This document shows, piece by piece, positions 47,625-57,413 of a stretch of DNA of 64,000 bases. The stretch covers positions 10,123 to 74,122 of the forward strand of contig NZ_JQFW01000028.1 of NCBI RefSeq assembly GCF_000753865.1. Reading direction: 5' to 3'. Within the stretch, counting starts at the first letter, position 1. Every line of letters starts with the position of its first letter. This DNA comes from Alteromonas sp. LOR (GTDB taxonomy: Bacteria; Pseudomonadota; Gammaproteobacteria; Enterobacterales; Alteromonadaceae). Below the pieces are notes generated by a model. That model saw only the letters and a program-made list of their open reading frames with translations. It was not told the DNA's origin and did not search any database. The translations under genes were made by a program, and so were the position numbers.

Positions 47625-48752
47625 ATGCGCTGTAACCAATTTGTTCTCCTCATCACCGGGGCTTTATCAATTTTCACGCCTTTCTGTGTTCATGCGCAAT
47701 CAAGGGATTCGTCTCTTCCAACTAGCCTTGAGTCAAATAGCCTTGAGTCAAATAACCAAGCAAAAAGCGCAACAGAAAGCGCAACAGAAAGAGAGACAAA
47801 AACAGATACAGTAAAACAAACAGAGCCGGCGTTAGAGAGAGAAACTAACGCACTGCAAACACCGGCACAGTGGTTACAGCGTCTTCAATCACTCATCTCT
47901 TCTGCCAATTACCAGGTATCGTTTGTTCAAACCACCGTTGGTAAGGAAACGGTGCCATATCTATGGCGTCACGGCGTACTTGATGATGGCACTGAAGTAG
48001 AGCAATTGAATTTACAAAATGGACCAGGCCGCGAGCTTATCCGCGTTGATGGTATCGTAAGTGTATTTGAGCCTGATACGCAGCCTTACAGCATTCGCTC
48101 TCGTTTTATCAATGGGCCCATTCCCAATATTCTTCTTCATAACCCACAGAAGCTCTTAGAAAGTTACGAATTTGTATTAGTTGGCCGAGCTAGAGTCGCT
48201 GGACGTTCTGCACAGCAAATTAGAATTGTGAGCAGGGACAACACCCGGTTTGGCTACCAGCTTTGGCTTGATGAAGAGTCGGGCATGCTATTAAAACTTA
48301 ATATGCTGGATTTACAGGGCGCCTTACTGGAACAAATACAAATTAGCGCATTTTCTGTGATGGCATCGCCTTCTCCCTATTTTGCCAGAATTAATCCATC
48401 GTCTTTGCCGGAGCCAATTATGATGGCAAGCAGTCAATCTCGCGCTCATGGGTGGGAAGTTAACTACCTTCCTGTGGGTATGAAAGAGGTGAAACGAGAT
48501 ACACGACGACTAGCACTGACCGGTCAGGTGGTAGAGTATAAAATGTACAGTGATGGCTTGGTAGATGTGTCTGTGTATGTTCAACCTATTGAGGATGCAC
48601 TGGGAGGCGATATCGCTTTGCGCAATGAGGTGAGTACGTTTCTTACGTTAAAAGCAGGTAAAGCACAGGTAACGGTGTTAGGCGAAATTCCACTTCAAAC
48701 GGCAAAGGCGATTGCCACCTCAATTAGCGCGGTAAATAACAGCAATGATTGA
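47625..48752 (+). CDS. rseB: sigma-E regulatory protein RseB
   Basis: A periplasmic protein that binds RseA and protects it from DegS, and senses lipoprotein or LPS intermediates. The ATG at 47625 has AAGGAAA directly before it and starts a signal peptide (MRCNQFVLLITGALSIFTPFCVHA). The N-terminal mature region (about 30-70) is a low-complexity segment with 15-bp and 12-bp tandem duplications, not typical of RseB. The MucB/RseB domains follow, with YQVSFVQTTVGKE and a C-terminal MucB-type domain. Length 375 aa versus 318 in E. coli; the extra length is mostly this insert. Confidence 0.92.
   Translation: MRCNQFVLLITGALSIFTPFCVHAQSRDSSLPTSLESNSLESNNQAKSATESATERETKTDTVKQTEPALERETNALQTPAQWLQRLQSLISSANYQVSFVQTTVGKETVPYLWRHGVLDDGTEVEQLNLQNGPGRELIRVDGIVSVFEPDTQPYSIRSRFINGPIPNILLHNPQKLLESYEFVLVGRARVAGRSAQQIRIVSRDNTRFGYQLWLDEESGMLLKLNMLDLQGALLEQIQISAFSVMASPSPYFARINPSSLPEPIMMASSQSRAHGWEVNYLPVGMKEVKRDTRRLALTGQVVEYKMYSDGLVDVSVYVQPIEDALGGDIALRNEVSTFLTLKAGKAQVTVLGEIPLQTAKAIATSISAVNNSND
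47724..47789 (+). repeat. short tandem duplications in the N-terminal part of rseB
   Basis: AGCCTTGAGTCAAAT occurs twice in a row (47724-47738, 47739-47753) and AGCGCAACAGAA twice in a row (47766-47777, 47778-47789). Both are in frame (5 and 4 codons) and encode SLESN and SATE-type repeats in the flexible linker after the signal peptide. Confidence 0.8.
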
Positions 48753-49200
48753 AGAGTCCGCTAGGGTGGTGGCTATTGACGGTGATAGCGTTACTGTAGA
48801 GTCAGCAATAAAGTCGACGTGTAGCAGTTGTCAGGCACAAAGTGATTGCGGTACGGGCGCTATATCTCGCGCACTTGCCCCGAAAATGCAGCGCTTAACG
48901 GTCTCTACACCAATGACGGTTTCTGTTGGTCAGAGTGTCACTATTGGTGTGCCCGAGGCCGGCGTATTAAGTGCCTCAGCATGGCTTTATCTACTTCCTC
49001 TGTTTATGTTTATCGGCTGCTTCTCGCTAGCCTCCTACTTTCTGTCTATGATTGGTTTAACTCATGAATTATGGGGAGTACTCCCAAGTATTATTGCAAC
49101 GGTGTTCGTGTATCGATACACGGCTAAGAAATTACAGCGGGTAGAGTCTGCAAAGTATCGACCTGTCCTGCTTAAAGCAGAACTTCTAGAACGTGAGTAA
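48745..49200 (+). CDS. rseC: sigma-E regulator RseC / MucC family
   Basis: A 151-aa inner-membrane protein of the SoxR-reducing/RseC-like family. Cys26, Cys29 and Cys35 lie in CSSCQAQSDCGTG near the N-terminus, as in RseC proteins that help reduce SoxR [2Fe-2S] in other systems. Two hydrophobic segments at about 78-100 and 108-124 follow. It overlaps rseB by 8 bases and completes the rpoE-rseA-rseB-rseC set. Its exact function in sigma-E control is not settled. Confidence 0.88.
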   Translation: MIEESARVVAIDGDSVTVESAIKSTCSSCQAQSDCGTGAISRALAPKMQRLTVSTPMTVSVGQSVTIGVPEAGVLSASAWLYLLPLFMFIGCFSLASYFLSMIGLTHELWGVLPSIIATVFVYRYTAKKLQRVESAKYRPVLLKAELLERE

Positions 49201-49390
49201 AAAGCCGTTTTAAAGCTGAATTTTACTGTCTCGTCTCATGGCTTGTGCTGTTTAGCAAAATATACTCGCTGCTAATTCGCTTTTCCGCCCATAAATGGGT
49301 AAAATCCGCACGCGCCGCGTTTACGTCTTAGCGTATAGCGCGCAGTATTTTTTCGTTTAATGAATTTTTCTGCAGGTAAATTCCAGCATT

Positions 49391-51187
49391 ATGCAACAAT
49401 CGCACATTCGTAACTTCAGTATTATCGCCCATATCGACCACGGTAAATCGACATTGTCGGACCGTCTCATTCAGCATTGTGGCGGGCTTTCAACTCGCGA
49501 AATGGCTGAGCAAGTTCTAGATTCCATGGATTTAGAAAAAGAGCGTGGAATTACAATAAAAGCGCAGAGCGTAACGCTAGAGTACAGCGCCCAAAACGGT
49601 GAAACGTATCAGCTTAATTTCATCGATACACCAGGGCACGTTGACTTTACCTATGAGGTATCTCGCTCACTAGCTGCCTGTGAGGGCGCGCTACTTGTAG
49701 TTGATGCGGGGCAGGGCGTGGAAGCACAGACCCTAGCAAACTGCTACACCGCCATTGAGATGGATATGGAAGTTGTGCCTATCCTAAACAAAATCGACTT
49801 ACCTCAAGCGGATCCAGACCGTGTGGCAGAAGAGATAGAAGACATTGTCGGTATTGATGCACTAGAAGCAGTTCGCTGTTCAGCGAAAACCGGCATTGGT
49901 ATTGAAGACGTACTCGAAGTTATCGTCAATAAAATCCCACCTCCTGGTGGAGACAGAGAAGCGCCGCTAAAGGCACTTATCATCGATTCATGGTTTGATA
50001 ATTACCAAGGCGTTGTTTCATTGGTACGTATTGTTGAGGGGCAACTCAACAAAAAAGACAAAATTCAAATTATGTCTAACGGCCAAAGCCACCAAGTGGA
50101 TAAAATTGGGGTGTTTACACCTAAAGCGCTAGATACCGGTATTCTTCGTGCTGGTGAAGTTGGTTTCATTATTGCCGGCATAAAAGACATTCAGGGCGCG
50201 CCAGTGGGCGATACTATTACGCTTGCAAAAGCACCTGCCACCGACATGCTGCCTGGATTTAAAAAGATTAAGCCGCAGGTTTACGCGGGTATCTTCCCCA
50301 TTAGTTCAGACGATTATGAAGACTTCCGTGATGCGCTTGCAAAGTTGAGCCTAAACGACGCGTCTTTATTTTACGAACCAGAGAGCTCTGCAGCGCTAGG
50401 CTTTGGTTTCAGAATCGGCTTTCTCGGCATGCTTCACATGGAAATCATCCAAGAGCGTCTTGAGCGAGAGTATGACCTTGGCCTGATTACCACAGCGCCA
50501 ACAGTAATTTACCAAGTTGAGACCACCAAAGGCGAAATACTCACCGTTGATAGTCCGGCGAAATTACCACCAGTTAATGACATTGCTGAAATTCGCGAAC
50601 CTCTTGTTGAGGCCAATATTTTGGTGCCTCAAGAATACCTTGGTAACGTTATTACTTTGTGTGTTGAAAAGCGCGGTATGCAAACCAACATGACTTATCA
50701 CGGTAAGCAGGTTGCTGTGACTTACGAACTGCCAATGGCAGAAGTAGTACTTGATTTCTTCGACCGCTTGAAGTCGACAAGTCGAGGTTTCGCGTCACTC
50801 GATTACAACTTTAAACGCTTCCAAACTTCAGACATGGTGAGAGTGGATATTCTGATTAACGCTGAACGCGTTGATGCGCTAGCGGTAATTACCCACAGAG
50901 ATAACTCGCAAGGCCGCGGTAGAGAGCTCGTTGAGAAGTTGCGCGAGCTTATACCTCGTCAAATGTTTGATATTGCTATTCAAGCGGCTATTGGTAACCA
51001 TATTGTCGCTCGTAGTACGGTTAAACAGCTGCGCAAAAACGTTATTGCAAAATGTTATGGCGGCGACGTTAGCCGTAAGAAAAAGCTACTTCAAAAGCAG
51101 AAAGAAGGTAAAAAGCGCATGAAGCAGATTGGTAACGTTGAACTGCCGCAAGATGCCTTCCTTGCCGTGTTGAAGGTAGGTAAATAA
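49391..51187 (+). CDS. lepA: elongation factor 4 (back-translocating GTPase LepA)
   Basis: LepA (EF4) is a ribosome-bound GTPase affecting initiation and stalled translation. G motifs are [17 protein letters not shown] and NKIDLP. The 598-aa length matches E. coli (599) and the LepA-specific C-terminal domain ends near [16 protein letters not shown]. The start lies 190 bases after rseC, with no terminator noticed in the gap. The stop overlaps lepB by one base (TAATG). Confidence 0.97.
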   Translation: MQQSHIRNFSIIAHIDHGKSTLSDRLIQHCGGLSTREMAEQVLDSMDLEKERGITIKAQSVTLEYSAQNGETYQLNFIDTPGHVDFTYEVSRSLAACEGALLVVDAGQGVEAQTLANCYTAIEMDMEVVPILNKIDLPQADPDRVAEEIEDIVGIDALEAVRCSAKTGIGIEDVLEVIVNKIPPPGGDREAPLKALIIDSWFDNYQGVVSLVRIVEGQLNKKDKIQIMSNGQSHQVDKIGVFTPKALDTGILRAGEVGFIIAGIKDIQGAPVGDTITLAKAPATDMLPGFKKIKPQVYAGIFPISSDDYEDFRDALAKLSLNDASLFYEPESSAALGFGFRIGFLGMLHMEIIQERLEREYDLGLITTAPTVIYQVETTKGEILTVDSPAKLPPVNDIAEIREPLVEANILVPQEYLGNVITLCVEKRGMQTNMTYHGKQVAVTYELPMAEVVLDFFDRLKSTSRGFASLDYNFKRFQTSDMVRVDILINAERVDALAVITHRDNSQGRGRELVEKLRELIPRQMFDIAIQAAIGNHIVARSTVKQLRKNVIAKCYGGDVSRKKKLLQKQKEGKKRMKQIGNVELPQDAFLAVLKVGK

Positions 51188-52089
51188 TGGCAAATTACTT
51201 CTCCCTGATTTTGGTTGCATTGACGCTGATCACAGGGCTTATATGGTTAGTTGACAGTGTAGTGTTTGCACCAAAGCGCAAAGCGCGTTTGCAAGCATCA
51301 GCAGTTGCCGAAAATGCCAGCTACGGTGAAGATCCACAATTACCGTATCTTGTGGATACATCGCAGCAAATATTTCCGGTTATTGCCTTCGTATTAGTGT
51401 TGCGCTCATTTTTATATGAGCCATTTCAAATACCGTCTGGCTCAATGATGCCCACACTGCTCGTTGGCGACTTTATATTGGTTGAAAAGTTTGCGTATGG
51501 TGTAAAAGACCCTGTATTTCGCAGTAAGCTGATTGAGACCGGAGCACCAGAGCGAGGCGATGTGGTGGTGTTTAAGTATCCAGAGGATACCGGCATTGAT
51601 TACATTAAGCGCGTTATAGGCATGCCAGGCGATACTGTGGTTTATCAAAATAAGCAGGTGTACATAAAGCCTAAATGTGTCGAGAGTGAAAACTGTCCAG
51701 CACTTGAGGCCGTCCCTTTGTCTTTCCAAGAGCGTGGTGAATTTGTTCAGGATATGGCGCAGCTAATGCGCTATACCGAGTCACTTGGCGATATAGAGCA
51801 CGATATTTTGCGCCATCCGCTGCGCGATATTTCTCCAGTGAATTTTTATACGCAACCAGGAACGCGCCGCAATGAATGGATTGTGCCTGAGAACAATTAT
51901 TTCGTTTTAGGTGATAACCGCGATAACAGTCGTGATAGCCGTTTTTGGGGGTTCGTACCCGATGAGAACTTAGTCGGCAAAGCGGTAGCAATTTGGATTT
52001 CGTTTGAATTTGAGCGCAAGCCACAAGATATGTTGCCAACATGGATCCCAACAGGCGTTCGATTCGAGCGTACAGGTGGCATTCGTTAA
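51187..52089 (+). CDS. lepB: signal peptidase I (leader peptidase)
   Basis: An inner-membrane serine protease with a Ser/Lys dyad that removes Sec and Tat signal peptides. Ser86 lies in IPSGSMMPT and Lys141 in YIKRVIGMPGD; box E GDNRDNSRDSR follows near residue 240. Two N-terminal membrane segments occur at about 5-28 and 60-75. Length is 300 aa (E. coli 324). The ATG overlaps the lepA stop and the lepB stop overlaps rnc, so translation is coupled. Confidence 0.96.
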   Translation: MANYFSLILVALTLITGLIWLVDSVVFAPKRKARLQASAVAENASYGEDPQLPYLVDTSQQIFPVIAFVLVLRSFLYEPFQIPSGSMMPTLLVGDFILVEKFAYGVKDPVFRSKLIETGAPERGDVVVFKYPEDTGIDYIKRVIGMPGDTVVYQNKQVYIKPKCVESENCPALEAVPLSFQERGEFVQDMAQLMRYTESLGDIEHDILRHPLRDISPVNFYTQPGTRRNEWIVPENNYFVLGDNRDNSRDSRFWGFVPDENLVGKAVAIWISFEFERKPQDMLPTWIPTGVRFERTGGIR

Positions 52090-52769
52090 TGCAGGGAATA
52101 GATAAATATCGTCGTCTTTATAAGGCGATAGACTATACATTCAATAATATCGCTTTACTCGATCAAGCTTTTACGCACAGAAGTGCGGCAAAACAGCACA
52201 ACGAACGCCTAGAATTCTTAGGCGATGCCATACTGGGAATGATTATTGGCGAGACGCTATACAAGCGCTTTCCAGACGTGCCTGAAGGCAAGTTAACCCG
52301 TATGCGCTCAACGCTGGTGAAAGGCGATACGTTAGCCGAGCTAGCTCGTGAGGCCAGTATGGGTGAATTGCTTCACTTAGGTCCTGGCGAGCTCAAAAGT
52401 GGCGGGCATCGTCGCAGCTCTATTTTAGCCGATGCGGTAGAAGCGTTGCTTGGTGCAATTTATCTCGACTCGGGTATGGATGAGGTGCGCCACGTTATAG
52501 ACAGACTGTGGGAAACGCGTATTAATAAGTTAGACCCCCACGCTCACCCTAAAGACAACAAAACACGTCTACAGGAGTTTTTGCAGGGACGAAAATTACC
52601 TCTGCCTACCTATGAGGTGCTGTCGATTTCTGGGAAAGATCACGCGCAGGTCTTTCAAGTTAGCTGCACGGTTGAAAATTTACCTGAGCCTGTTAAAGCA
52701 TCAGGAAACAGCCGTCGCAAAGCTGAACAAGAAGCAGCTCGTCTAACGCTGGAGAAGCTCGATGACTAA
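52089..52769 (+). CDS. rnc: ribonuclease III
   Basis: RNase III cuts double-stranded RNA, including rRNA precursors. The signature [11 protein letters not shown] is at residues 39-49 and the second acidic site [14 protein letters not shown] follows; the C-terminal double-stranded RNA-binding domain starts near residue 153 ([11 protein letters not shown]). The ATG at 52089, overlapping the lepB stop, gives exactly 226 aa, the E. coli length. An upstream in-frame ATG at 52041 is rejected because it lies inside lepB. Confidence 0.97.
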   Translation: MQGIDKYRRLYKAIDYTFNNIALLDQAFTHRSAAKQHNERLEFLGDAILGMIIGETLYKRFPDVPEGKLTRMRSTLVKGDTLAELAREASMGELLHLGPGELKSGGHRRSSILADAVEALLGAIYLDSGMDEVRHVIDRLWETRINKLDPHAHPKDNKTRLQEFLQGRKLPLPTYEVLSISGKDHAQVFQVSCTVENLPEPVKASGNSRRKAEQEAARLTLEKLDD

Positions 52770-53700
52770 CAATGACAATGAAATACATTATTCGCAACCG
52801 CAGACACGCTGTGGTTTGGTGGCTATCGTTGGCCGCCCAAATGTGGGTAAATCTACTTTGCTCAACCGTTTGTTAGGGCAAAAAGTTAGCATTACCTCTA
52901 GAAAGCCGCAAACAACGCGACATCGCATACTAGGCATTGATACCGACGGTGAATATCAGGCTATATATGTTGATACGCCAGGGCTCCATCAAGATGAAAA
53001 GCGTGCCATTAACCGGTATATGAACCGGGCGGCCTCTAGCTCGCTAGCAGAAGTTGGCTTGATTCTTTTTGTGATTGAAGGCGATCGCTGGAACGCAGAC
53101 GACGAAATGGTGCTGACAAAGGTAAAGCAATCAAAACTACCCTGTTACCTCATCGTCAATAAAATGGATAAAGTAGAGAACAAAGAAGGTTTTGTTACCC
53201 ACCTTAGACAGCTTGGCGAGAAGCATACCTTCGAACATATCGTCCCAATTAGCGCTAAGCAGGGCAAAATGGTGGATGATATTCGCGAGTTAGTTGCTAA
53301 GTCTCTTCCGCCGAGTGAGTTCTTTTTCCCTGAAGATTACATAACCGATCGCTCCAGCCGTTTTATGGCCGCTGAAATCATTCGCGAAAAGCTGATGCGC
53401 TTTACCGGTGATGAGCTTCCCTACTCGACTACTGTTGAAATAGAGCAGTTTAAAATGGCCGAAAATGGCGTGTACCGAATAAGTGGGCTTATTTTGGTAG
53501 AACGCGAAACGCAAAAGCGCATGATCATCGGCAAAGGTGGTAAGCATCTTAAAACAATAGGCGAGCATGCCCGTAAAGACATGGAAAACCTGTTCGACAA
53601 TAAAGTGTTCTTAGAGCTTTGGGTAAAGGTGAAACAGGGTTGGGCTGACGATGAGCGAGCGTTGCGCTCGCTTGGATACGGCGATGACAGCAACTTTTAA
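52762..53700 (+). CDS. era: GTPase Era
   Basis: Era is an essential GTPase that binds 16S rRNA during 30S maturation. G1 is [13 protein letters not shown] (G3) is in [10 protein letters not shown] and NKMDK is G4. The KH domain at the C-terminus contains [11 protein letters not shown]. Length is 312 aa (E. coli 301). It overlaps rnc by 8 bases. The operon ends here: no recO or pdxJ follows, in contrast to the enteric arrangement. Confidence 0.96.
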   Translation: MTNNDNEIHYSQPQTRCGLVAIVGRPNVGKSTLLNRLLGQKVSITSRKPQTTRHRILGIDTDGEYQAIYVDTPGLHQDEKRAINRYMNRAASSSLAEVGLILFVIEGDRWNADDEMVLTKVKQSKLPCYLIVNKMDKVENKEGFVTHLRQLGEKHTFEHIVPISAKQGKMVDDIRELVAKSLPPSEFFFPEDYITDRSSRFMAAEIIREKLMRFTGDELPYSTTVEIEQFKMAENGVYRISGLILVERETQKRMIIGKGGKHLKTIGEHARKDMENLFDNKVFLELWVKVKQGWADDERALRSLGYGDDSNF

Positions 53701-53880
53701 TACTCATTTACATGTCGTTGCAACTGGTGTGATCCCTTCCTGAGCGTTATTCGTTTTTAACGTCTTATTAGTATTTGTTTATGCGCAATGGACTACCATC
53801 AAAGTATGGCTGTTTATCAAGGGCTACTCTTAATAAAGAGTCGCTTTTAATGATGTAGAAACATTGCGCAGGAGAAATTG

Positions 53881-54519
53881 ATGGCTATTTCAGATATGCG
53901 CAGACAATACTCAAAGGGAACCTTGAGCGAGTCAGACGTTACCGACACACCTTTTCAACTATTCGATAAGTGGCTGCAAGATGCCATTGATGCGAATATT
54001 CCAGATCCTACCGCTATGACAGTGGCAACAGTGGATGAAAGCGGTCAGCCCTCGCAGCGTATAGTGCTCTTAAAAGATGTAAATAAAGACGGCTTTGTTT
54101 TCTTTACAAACTTAGGAAGTAGAAAAGCCAAAGAGCTTGCGTTAAACCCAAAAGTCTCTTGTCATTTTCCCTGGTTTTTTATGGAGCGGCAGGTGCGTGT
54201 CTGCGGCACGGTAGAAAAGCTATCCACCAGTGAAAATGCGTCTTATTTTTTCTCCCGTCCCAAAGACAGTCAGCTAGCGGCTTATGCGTCAAAGCAAAGT
54301 AAGCCAATTGGCAGTAAAGCACTCTTGCTTACGCAATTTAAGCAGTTAAAAGAAAAGTTTGCGAACAAAGAACTTCCTGTGCCTGATTTTTGGGGTGGCT
54401 TTAGAATTGTTCCTCATCAAATTGAGTTTTGGCAAGGTGGTGAAGATAGGCTTCACGATCGTATAGAATACAACATTGATAAAGCTGGTAGCTGGAGCAC
54501 TCAGCGACTGATGCCTTAG
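53881..54519 (+). CDS. pdxH: pyridoxamine 5'-phosphate oxidase
   Basis: PdxH is the FMN-dependent oxidase that makes pyridoxal phosphate from PNP or PMP. Hallmarks are PTAMTVATVDESGQPSQRIVLLK, the FMN-binding segment FFTNLGSRKAKEL and the C-terminal RLHDRIEY. Length is 212 aa (E. coli 218). AGGAGA precedes the ATG at 53881 with proper spacing; a TTG one codon earlier is not needed. It stands alone after a 180-base gap that holds a small hairpin (53826-53841) but no gene. Confidence 0.95.
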   Translation: MAISDMRRQYSKGTLSESDVTDTPFQLFDKWLQDAIDANIPDPTAMTVATVDESGQPSQRIVLLKDVNKDGFVFFTNLGSRKAKELALNPKVSCHFPWFFMERQVRVCGTVEKLSTSENASYFFSRPKDSQLAAYASKQSKPIGSKALLLTQFKQLKEKFANKELPVPDFWGGFRIVPHQIEFWQGGEDRLHDRIEYNIDKAGSWSTQRLMP

Positions 54520-54596
54520 CATTTGTCCACTTATCAACAGCGATTTAAAAGCATATTTGCTGTTATACGAAGAAGTGAGTACAGGGGAGGGGGTAC

Positions 54597-55556
54597 ATGA
54601 TAGACAGTCACTGTCATCTTAACTTGGCCCCCTTGGGGAGTAACCTTACTGAAGTGCTGCGCAAGGCTAAGCAAAATGGCGTTAAGCGAATAATGGTGCC
54701 AGGCATCACGCCAGCGTCTTGGAATGTGCTTAGTAGTTATAACAGTCAGCCCTACTGCGATATTCTTCCCATTGATACCGCCATTGGTTTGCACCCTTAC
54801 TTCCTGCCTAAAGAGCGCGATGAAATTCCTCCTTTACTCAAGCAGTTTGAAGACGCCGTTGCTGATGCGGTGGCAAACACTAAGGAAAGTCTGTCTTTGG
54901 TTAAGGGGGCTTTACCAAACGCTCAAGGTTTTCTTTCTGTAGCTCAAGGCTGTGCTCCTGAAGCTCAAGGCTGTTCATCCAACGCTCAGGGCTGTTTATC
55001 CTCAGCTCAAGGCTGTTTTTCCTCCGCTCAAGGCTGTTTCTCTGCCATTGGAGAAACCGGGTTAGACGGTCATATTCCAGTTGATATGAATGTTCAACAA
55101 CAGGTGTTACATGCTCATTTAGATATAGCTGATTCTTTTGGGCTTCCCGTTATTTTACACCACCGAAAGTCTCATCATTTGCTGTTAGAAGCCTTGAAGG
55201 CATCTTCGTTTGAGGGACGGGGTGTTATCCACGCATTTTCAGGCAGTAAAGATGTTGCCAAGCGCTACATAGACAGAGGATTTTGTTTAGGCATTGGCGG
55301 GACAGTTACTTACGAAAGAGCAAAGAAAACGAGAGATACGGTGACTTATCTACTTTGGCATCATCCAGAGAGTATTTTACTTGAAACCGATGCGCCCGAT
55401 ATGCCAATGTCAGGTAGGCAAGGTCAGCCCAATATGCCTCATTACCTAACAGATGTGGTTGCAGCCCTCTCAGCCCTGTCTGATATTGAGCCAAATGAGA
55501 TTAATGCGATAACATCTGCAAACTATGCACGCCTTTTTAAGCCATCTCTTTTTTAA
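54597..55556 (+). CDS. TatD-family metal-dependent hydrolase with a heptapeptide repeat insert
   Basis: A TIM-barrel hydrolase of the TatD/YcfH group (nuclease or amidohydrolase-like). Ligands can be placed: His5 and His7 in DSHCHL, Glu153 in IGETGLDG, His188 in ILHHRK, His212 in IHAFSG and Asp265 in ETDAPDMP. Length is 319 aa versus about 260 for relatives. The excess is mostly residues 90-150, where six heptads of AQG(C/F)xxx form a Cys-rich insert immediately before the Glu153 strand. Its exact role is unknown; all metal ligands are intact, so it may still be active. Confidence 0.85.
   Translation: MIDSHCHLNLAPLGSNLTEVLRKAKQNGVKRIMVPGITPASWNVLSSYNSQPYCDILPIDTAIGLHPYFLPKERDEIPPLLKQFEDAVADAVANTKESLSLVKGALPNAQGFLSVAQGCAPEAQGCSSNAQGCLSSAQGCFSSAQGCFSAIGETGLDGHIPVDMNVQQQVLHAHLDIADSFGLPVILHHRKSHHLLLEALKASSFEGRGVIHAFSGSKDVAKRYIDRGFCLGIGGTVTYERAKKTRDTVTYLLWHHPESILLETDAPDMPMSGRQGQPNMPHYLTDVVAALSALSDIEPNEINAITSANYARLFKPSLF
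54921..55046 (+). repeat. in-frame 21-bp tandem repeat, six copies, inside the TatD-family gene
   Basis: Six units beginning GCTCAAGG or close variants start at 54921, 54942, 54963, 54984, 55005 and 55026. Each encodes AQG(C/F) plus three variable residues (for example AQGCSSN, AQGCLSS, AQGCFSS). Copy changes would keep the frame. The last unit ends directly at the IGETGLD strand. Confidence 0.9.
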
Positions 55557-55583
55557 ACTATCTGATGCAAATAGTAATGAATA

Positions 55584-56255
55584 TTAATCATTACCCAACT
55601 GGGCGAATTTGTTGATTACCCAAGGTCTAAACTTGTAGAAGCCTCGGGTTAAATAAATTCCTATCACCAATGCTAAAAATAAAACGATAATCCCAATGAG
55701 CAGCAGCTGTGCGCGCAGGGCCAGAGGATCCTCTAATATCACTTTTGTATTCATATGAATATGAACGTAACCAATTACGTTGTCGCTATTATTTACAATA
55801 GGCTCAACAAACGTAAGAGGCCGCACGTCCTGAGACTGGCTAAGAGCAACGACACTTTCGGTTTTTGGCAAAGGCGCAATGTACTGTCCTTTTTCATCAA
55901 ATATAGCAATGCCAAGAATATGTGGCTCTTGGGTTAACACAGTGGCTGTACTTTTAAGTGCCACCGCTCTTGTAGCATCGTTCACAGAATTAGCGTCGGA
56001 ATTCCCATTACCAGTAGTATCTATAATGGGGGAAACAAGCTTTGCATATTGGCGTGCAGCGCTACTGCCGGCATACTCGGTTTGGGCAAGTAGCCACTCT
56101 TCTTGATAACGTTGAAGCATAAGTAGCAGGGCAATAAGCAAGCCAACTACCAAGCTTGCCAGTACTGTATGCACCAGTCGTTTAACGACGGTATAAAGCG
56201 AGTGAGAATGACTTGCTGACGAGGTCAATAAGTTGGTTTCAGCCTTGGCCAACAT
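55584..56255 (-). CDS. Smp/YtjB-like membrane protein
   Basis: A 223-aa protein with two membrane segments, about 28-47 and 183-203, enclosing a periplasmic domain of about 135 residues with ILGIAIFDEKGQYIAPLP, a sensor-like (PAS-type) pattern. It resembles the YtjB/Smp (AhpA) family, which is divergent from serB in E. coli; the same arrangement is seen here. No enzymatic domain follows the second helix. Function in the cell is not established. Confidence 0.75.
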   Translation of the reverse strand: MLAKAETNLLTSSASHSHSLYTVVKRLVHTVLASLVVGLLIALLLMLQRYQEEWLLAQTEYAGSSAARQYAKLVSPIIDTTGNGNSDANSVNDATRAVALKSTATVLTQEPHILGIAIFDEKGQYIAPLPKTESVVALSQSQDVRPLTFVEPIVNNSDNVIGYVHIHMNTKVILEDPLALRAQLLLIGIIVLFLALVIGIYLTRGFYKFRPWVINKFAQLGND

Positions 56256-56381
56256 GAAATTCCGTTAACGGGTAAATATGAGTGTAACAGTAGGATAAAT
56301 CTTACTAATTTGAAAGCGGATATTTTATTACTCTGCTCAATTCGGTAGCATGTAGCCACCTCCACTTTTAAGGATTTACCA

Positions 56382-57374
56382 GTGCTCGACACGTTTAAAC
56401 AGTTGTTAGGTGATAACGCAGCAGACGATATGCATTGCGCTTCAACGCTAGCGGGTGTCATTGCCATGCAGCAAAGTGATGCGTCTTTTCACGCCTCAAT
56501 GACTATTATAGGACAGGCACTTACACCCTACATTGTCGGCAATATTTTAACTGACACCCAGTCGCACTTCGATACAGTAAGTCTAACTTTCCATCATTTA
56601 CATCAACAATTTGGTGATGATGTGGTGGTAGTAAAAGGAAATGTGCTCGACGAAGACACGTCAATCTTAAAATCCCTACTTGGTGCCTTATCTGAAACGT
56701 TTAACGTTGATATCGGGGTACAGCAGTCTCAGCCTTCTCTCTCTGAAGGTGGCTTGTTAGTCATGGATATGGACAGCACCGTAATTGGTATTGAGTGTAT
56801 TGATGAAATTGCCAAGCTGGCAGATGTTGGTCAGGAGGTTGCCGAAGTCACAGAAAAGGCGATGCGTGGAGAAATAGCATTTAACGAAAGTTTACATCAT
56901 CGTGTTGCGTGTCTTAAGGGGGTGCCCGTTGAGCACCTGCGTCAGATTAGAGACAGCCTGCCTATTATGCCTGGTATTCAAGGGTTACTTAGTGAATTGA
57001 AAAAGCACAATTGGAAGCTAGCTATCGCATCGGGTGGTTTTACTTATTTTGCTGATCACCTAAAACGTAGGTTAGAGCTTGATTACGCCACGTCCAATAC
57101 CTTAGTTATTGAAAATGGTCTATTGACTGGGAAAGTAGAAGGCGAAGTGGTTAACGCTGATGTAAAAGCCGAGACAGTGAAACAACTGGCGTTAAAATGG
57201 AATATTTCAGATGCTCAAACTGTAGCCATGGGCGATGGTGCTAACGACCTTGTCATGATGGCGACATCGGCGCTTGGCGTAGCGTGTCACGGTAAGCCTG
57301 TGGTGAACGAGAAGGCTGATGTTGCCATACGTGTAGGCGGCCTTCACAGCTTGCTTTACTTTTTAGATAAATAG
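56382..57374 (+). CDS. serB: phosphoserine phosphatase
   Basis: SerB performs the last step of serine synthesis, dephosphorylating L-phosphoserine. The HAD nucleophile motif DMDST is at residues 129-133 (Asp129 nucleophile, Asp131 acid), followed by IASGGFT and GDGANDLVM. The N-terminal 120 residues form the regulatory extension found in gammaproteobacteria, giving 330 aa (E. coli 322). Translation starts at a GTG. It is divergent from the Smp-like gene and ends at a strong terminator. Confidence 0.96.
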   Translation: MLDTFKQLLGDNAADDMHCASTLAGVIAMQQSDASFHASMTIIGQALTPYIVGNILTDTQSHFDTVSLTFHHLHQQFGDDVVVVKGNVLDEDTSILKSLLGALSETFNVDIGVQQSQPSLSEGGLLVMDMDSTVIGIECIDEIAKLADVGQEVAEVTEKAMRGEIAFNESLHHRVACLKGVPVEHLRQIRDSLPIMPGIQGLLSELKKHNWKLAIASGGFTYFADHLKRRLELDYATSNTLVIENGLLTGKVEGEVVNADVKAETVKQLALKWNISDAQTVAMGDGANDLVMMATSALGVACHGKPVVNEKADVAIRVGGLHSLLYFLDK

Positions 57375-57389
57375 CCAATAGCGAATGGT

Positions 57390-57413
57390 AAAGAGGGAGC
57401 GACTCCCTCTTTT
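57390..57413. terminator. terminator after serB
   Basis: AAAGAGGGAG pairs with CTCCCTCTTT around a 3-4 base loop and is followed by TTTAG. It overlaps the stop of the convergent PilZ gene, so it may also act on the minus strand. Confidence 0.8.

Noticed and set aside
54921..55046. CRISPR array or non-coding minisatellite
   Set aside because: No spacers, and the period of 21 bp is in frame within a gene whose metal ligands are intact on both sides.
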